Shown here: in pieces, positions 63,501 to 64,000 of the stretch
Position numbering within the stretch: the first letter of the stretch is position 1
Layout of the letters: each line of letters opens with the position of its first letter
From: Lucinisca nassula
Taxonomy: Eukaryota; Mollusca; Bivalvia; Lucinida; Lucinidae
Direction of reading: 5' to 3'
Assembly (NCBI GenBank): GCA_963580285.1
Contig: OY757026.1
Location: forward strand, 47,485,431-47,549,430
Length of the DNA stretch: 64,000 nt
Translations under genes and position numbers: made by a program
Notes under the pieces: model-generated
What the model was told of the DNA's origin: nothing
Seen by the model: only the letters and a program-made list of their open reading frames with translations
Databases searched by the model: none

Positions 63501-63615
63501 ACACATGCAAGATAGAGGGAGTCTTCCCTATGAAATGTTCATTCATTTAAATCATTAGGTTTTTTTTCTTTTATAAGATTGTGATGAAGTGTAATGTAAA
63601 GGTTGGAAAAAATCA

Positions 63616-63980
63616 TACACCTGTGGACACAAAAGCGTTCAAACTCCGATGAAGAACCTTTCAATGAATCTCTTTGCATCAAGTTAGTTTGACAAGCAAA
63701 TGTCATTCATCAAACTGGTCTAAAACTGGATCAAGAAATATACATTGATTGGTCTTTTTGTGGCAAGTACTTTTTTTCCATTTTTAGATCTGACTGACAT
63801 TCCAGATGTATTCTGGTTGGACAGTGCAGGGTCTACAATGAAATGTACAACACTTTGTGTTCTGAATTTATTTCTGTCTTGCAGTTTAATGATAGGACGT
63901 AAGGAAATATTGAATGAAACATCAGATCAAAATGAAATAAAACTCATCAAAGTTTGAACGGATTTGTGTCCACAGGTGTA
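63616..63980. mobile_element. Tc1/mariner-like TIR element (365 bp)
   Basis: TACACCTGTGGACACAAA opens both ends; similarity continues through CGTTCAAAC for about 38 bp, with TA at the tips. The 70-codon frame inside has no transposase motif. Confidence 0.82.
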
Positions 63981-64000
63981 TGTAGACAGACTTGAAGCAC

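Overview
The window looks like an intergenic or intronic stretch of an AT-rich animal genome, most likely a bivalve mollusc. That assignment is an inference from repeat style: SINEs ending in a GACGTTAAAC tail, many hairpin MITEs, tandem-repeat elements with gaccttgacctt motifs, and short non-autonomous repeats carrying hammerhead motifs. I recognise no intact cellular gene, rRNA or functional tRNA. Nearly everything that can be supported is mobile or repetitive DNA, much of it nested.

Layout. 1-7.7 kb: a possible 101-codon ORF, nested TA/TTAA MITEs, an 858-bp terminal-inverted-repeat (TIR) element filled with GTGATATCAC palindromes, a 2-kb minisatellite of about 60-bp units, and a tRNA-derived SINE. 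9-16 kb: hairpin MITEs (family HP1), SINE S1 copies and a 480-bp duplication. 16.2-17.5 kb: the one convincing protein gene, a Crypton-type (DUF3504) recombinase-like gene with a frameshift and a lost C-terminus, enclosed by about 41-bp repeats. 19.4-23.6 kb: a 4.2-kb element with roughly 680-bp inverted arms and a 5-bp target duplication. 32-34 kb: a tandem-repeat element. 37.5-38.7 kb: a palindrome inside a palindrome. 42.9-44 kb: a dead LINE. 44-46.9 kb: a roughly 170-bp satellite interrupted by a SINE and two repeats with hammerhead-ribozyme motifs. 49.6-51.1 kb: a second tandem-repeat element. 53-55 kb and 59-63 kb: dense HP1 clusters with nested LINE, Penelope-like and hAT-like insertions. 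56-58.9 kb: a 90-bp minisatellite open in several reading frames.

Family names used here are local labels. HP1: MITEs with a central hairpin whose arm is GTGGGTACTCGTTAGAACCG. S1: about 300-bp SINE with GC-rich, non-tRNA head. S2, S3, S4: tRNA-headed SINEs. TTM: hairpin MITE bounded by TTAA. H2: about 500-bp element with a 180-bp palindrome. F: element with a 120-bp palindrome. P: short hammerhead-associated repeat resembling Penelope-like terminal repeats.

The strongest findings are two structurally matching hammerhead ribozyme motifs (45.2 and 46.3 kb) in short non-autonomous repeats, some of them head-to-tail dimers; the Crypton-like gene in an unusual repeat shell; the 4.2-kb long-TIR element whose empty site can be read elsewhere in the window; and arm-to-arm covariation in the HP1 and TTM hairpins. 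All were found by eye; no database search or folding was run.
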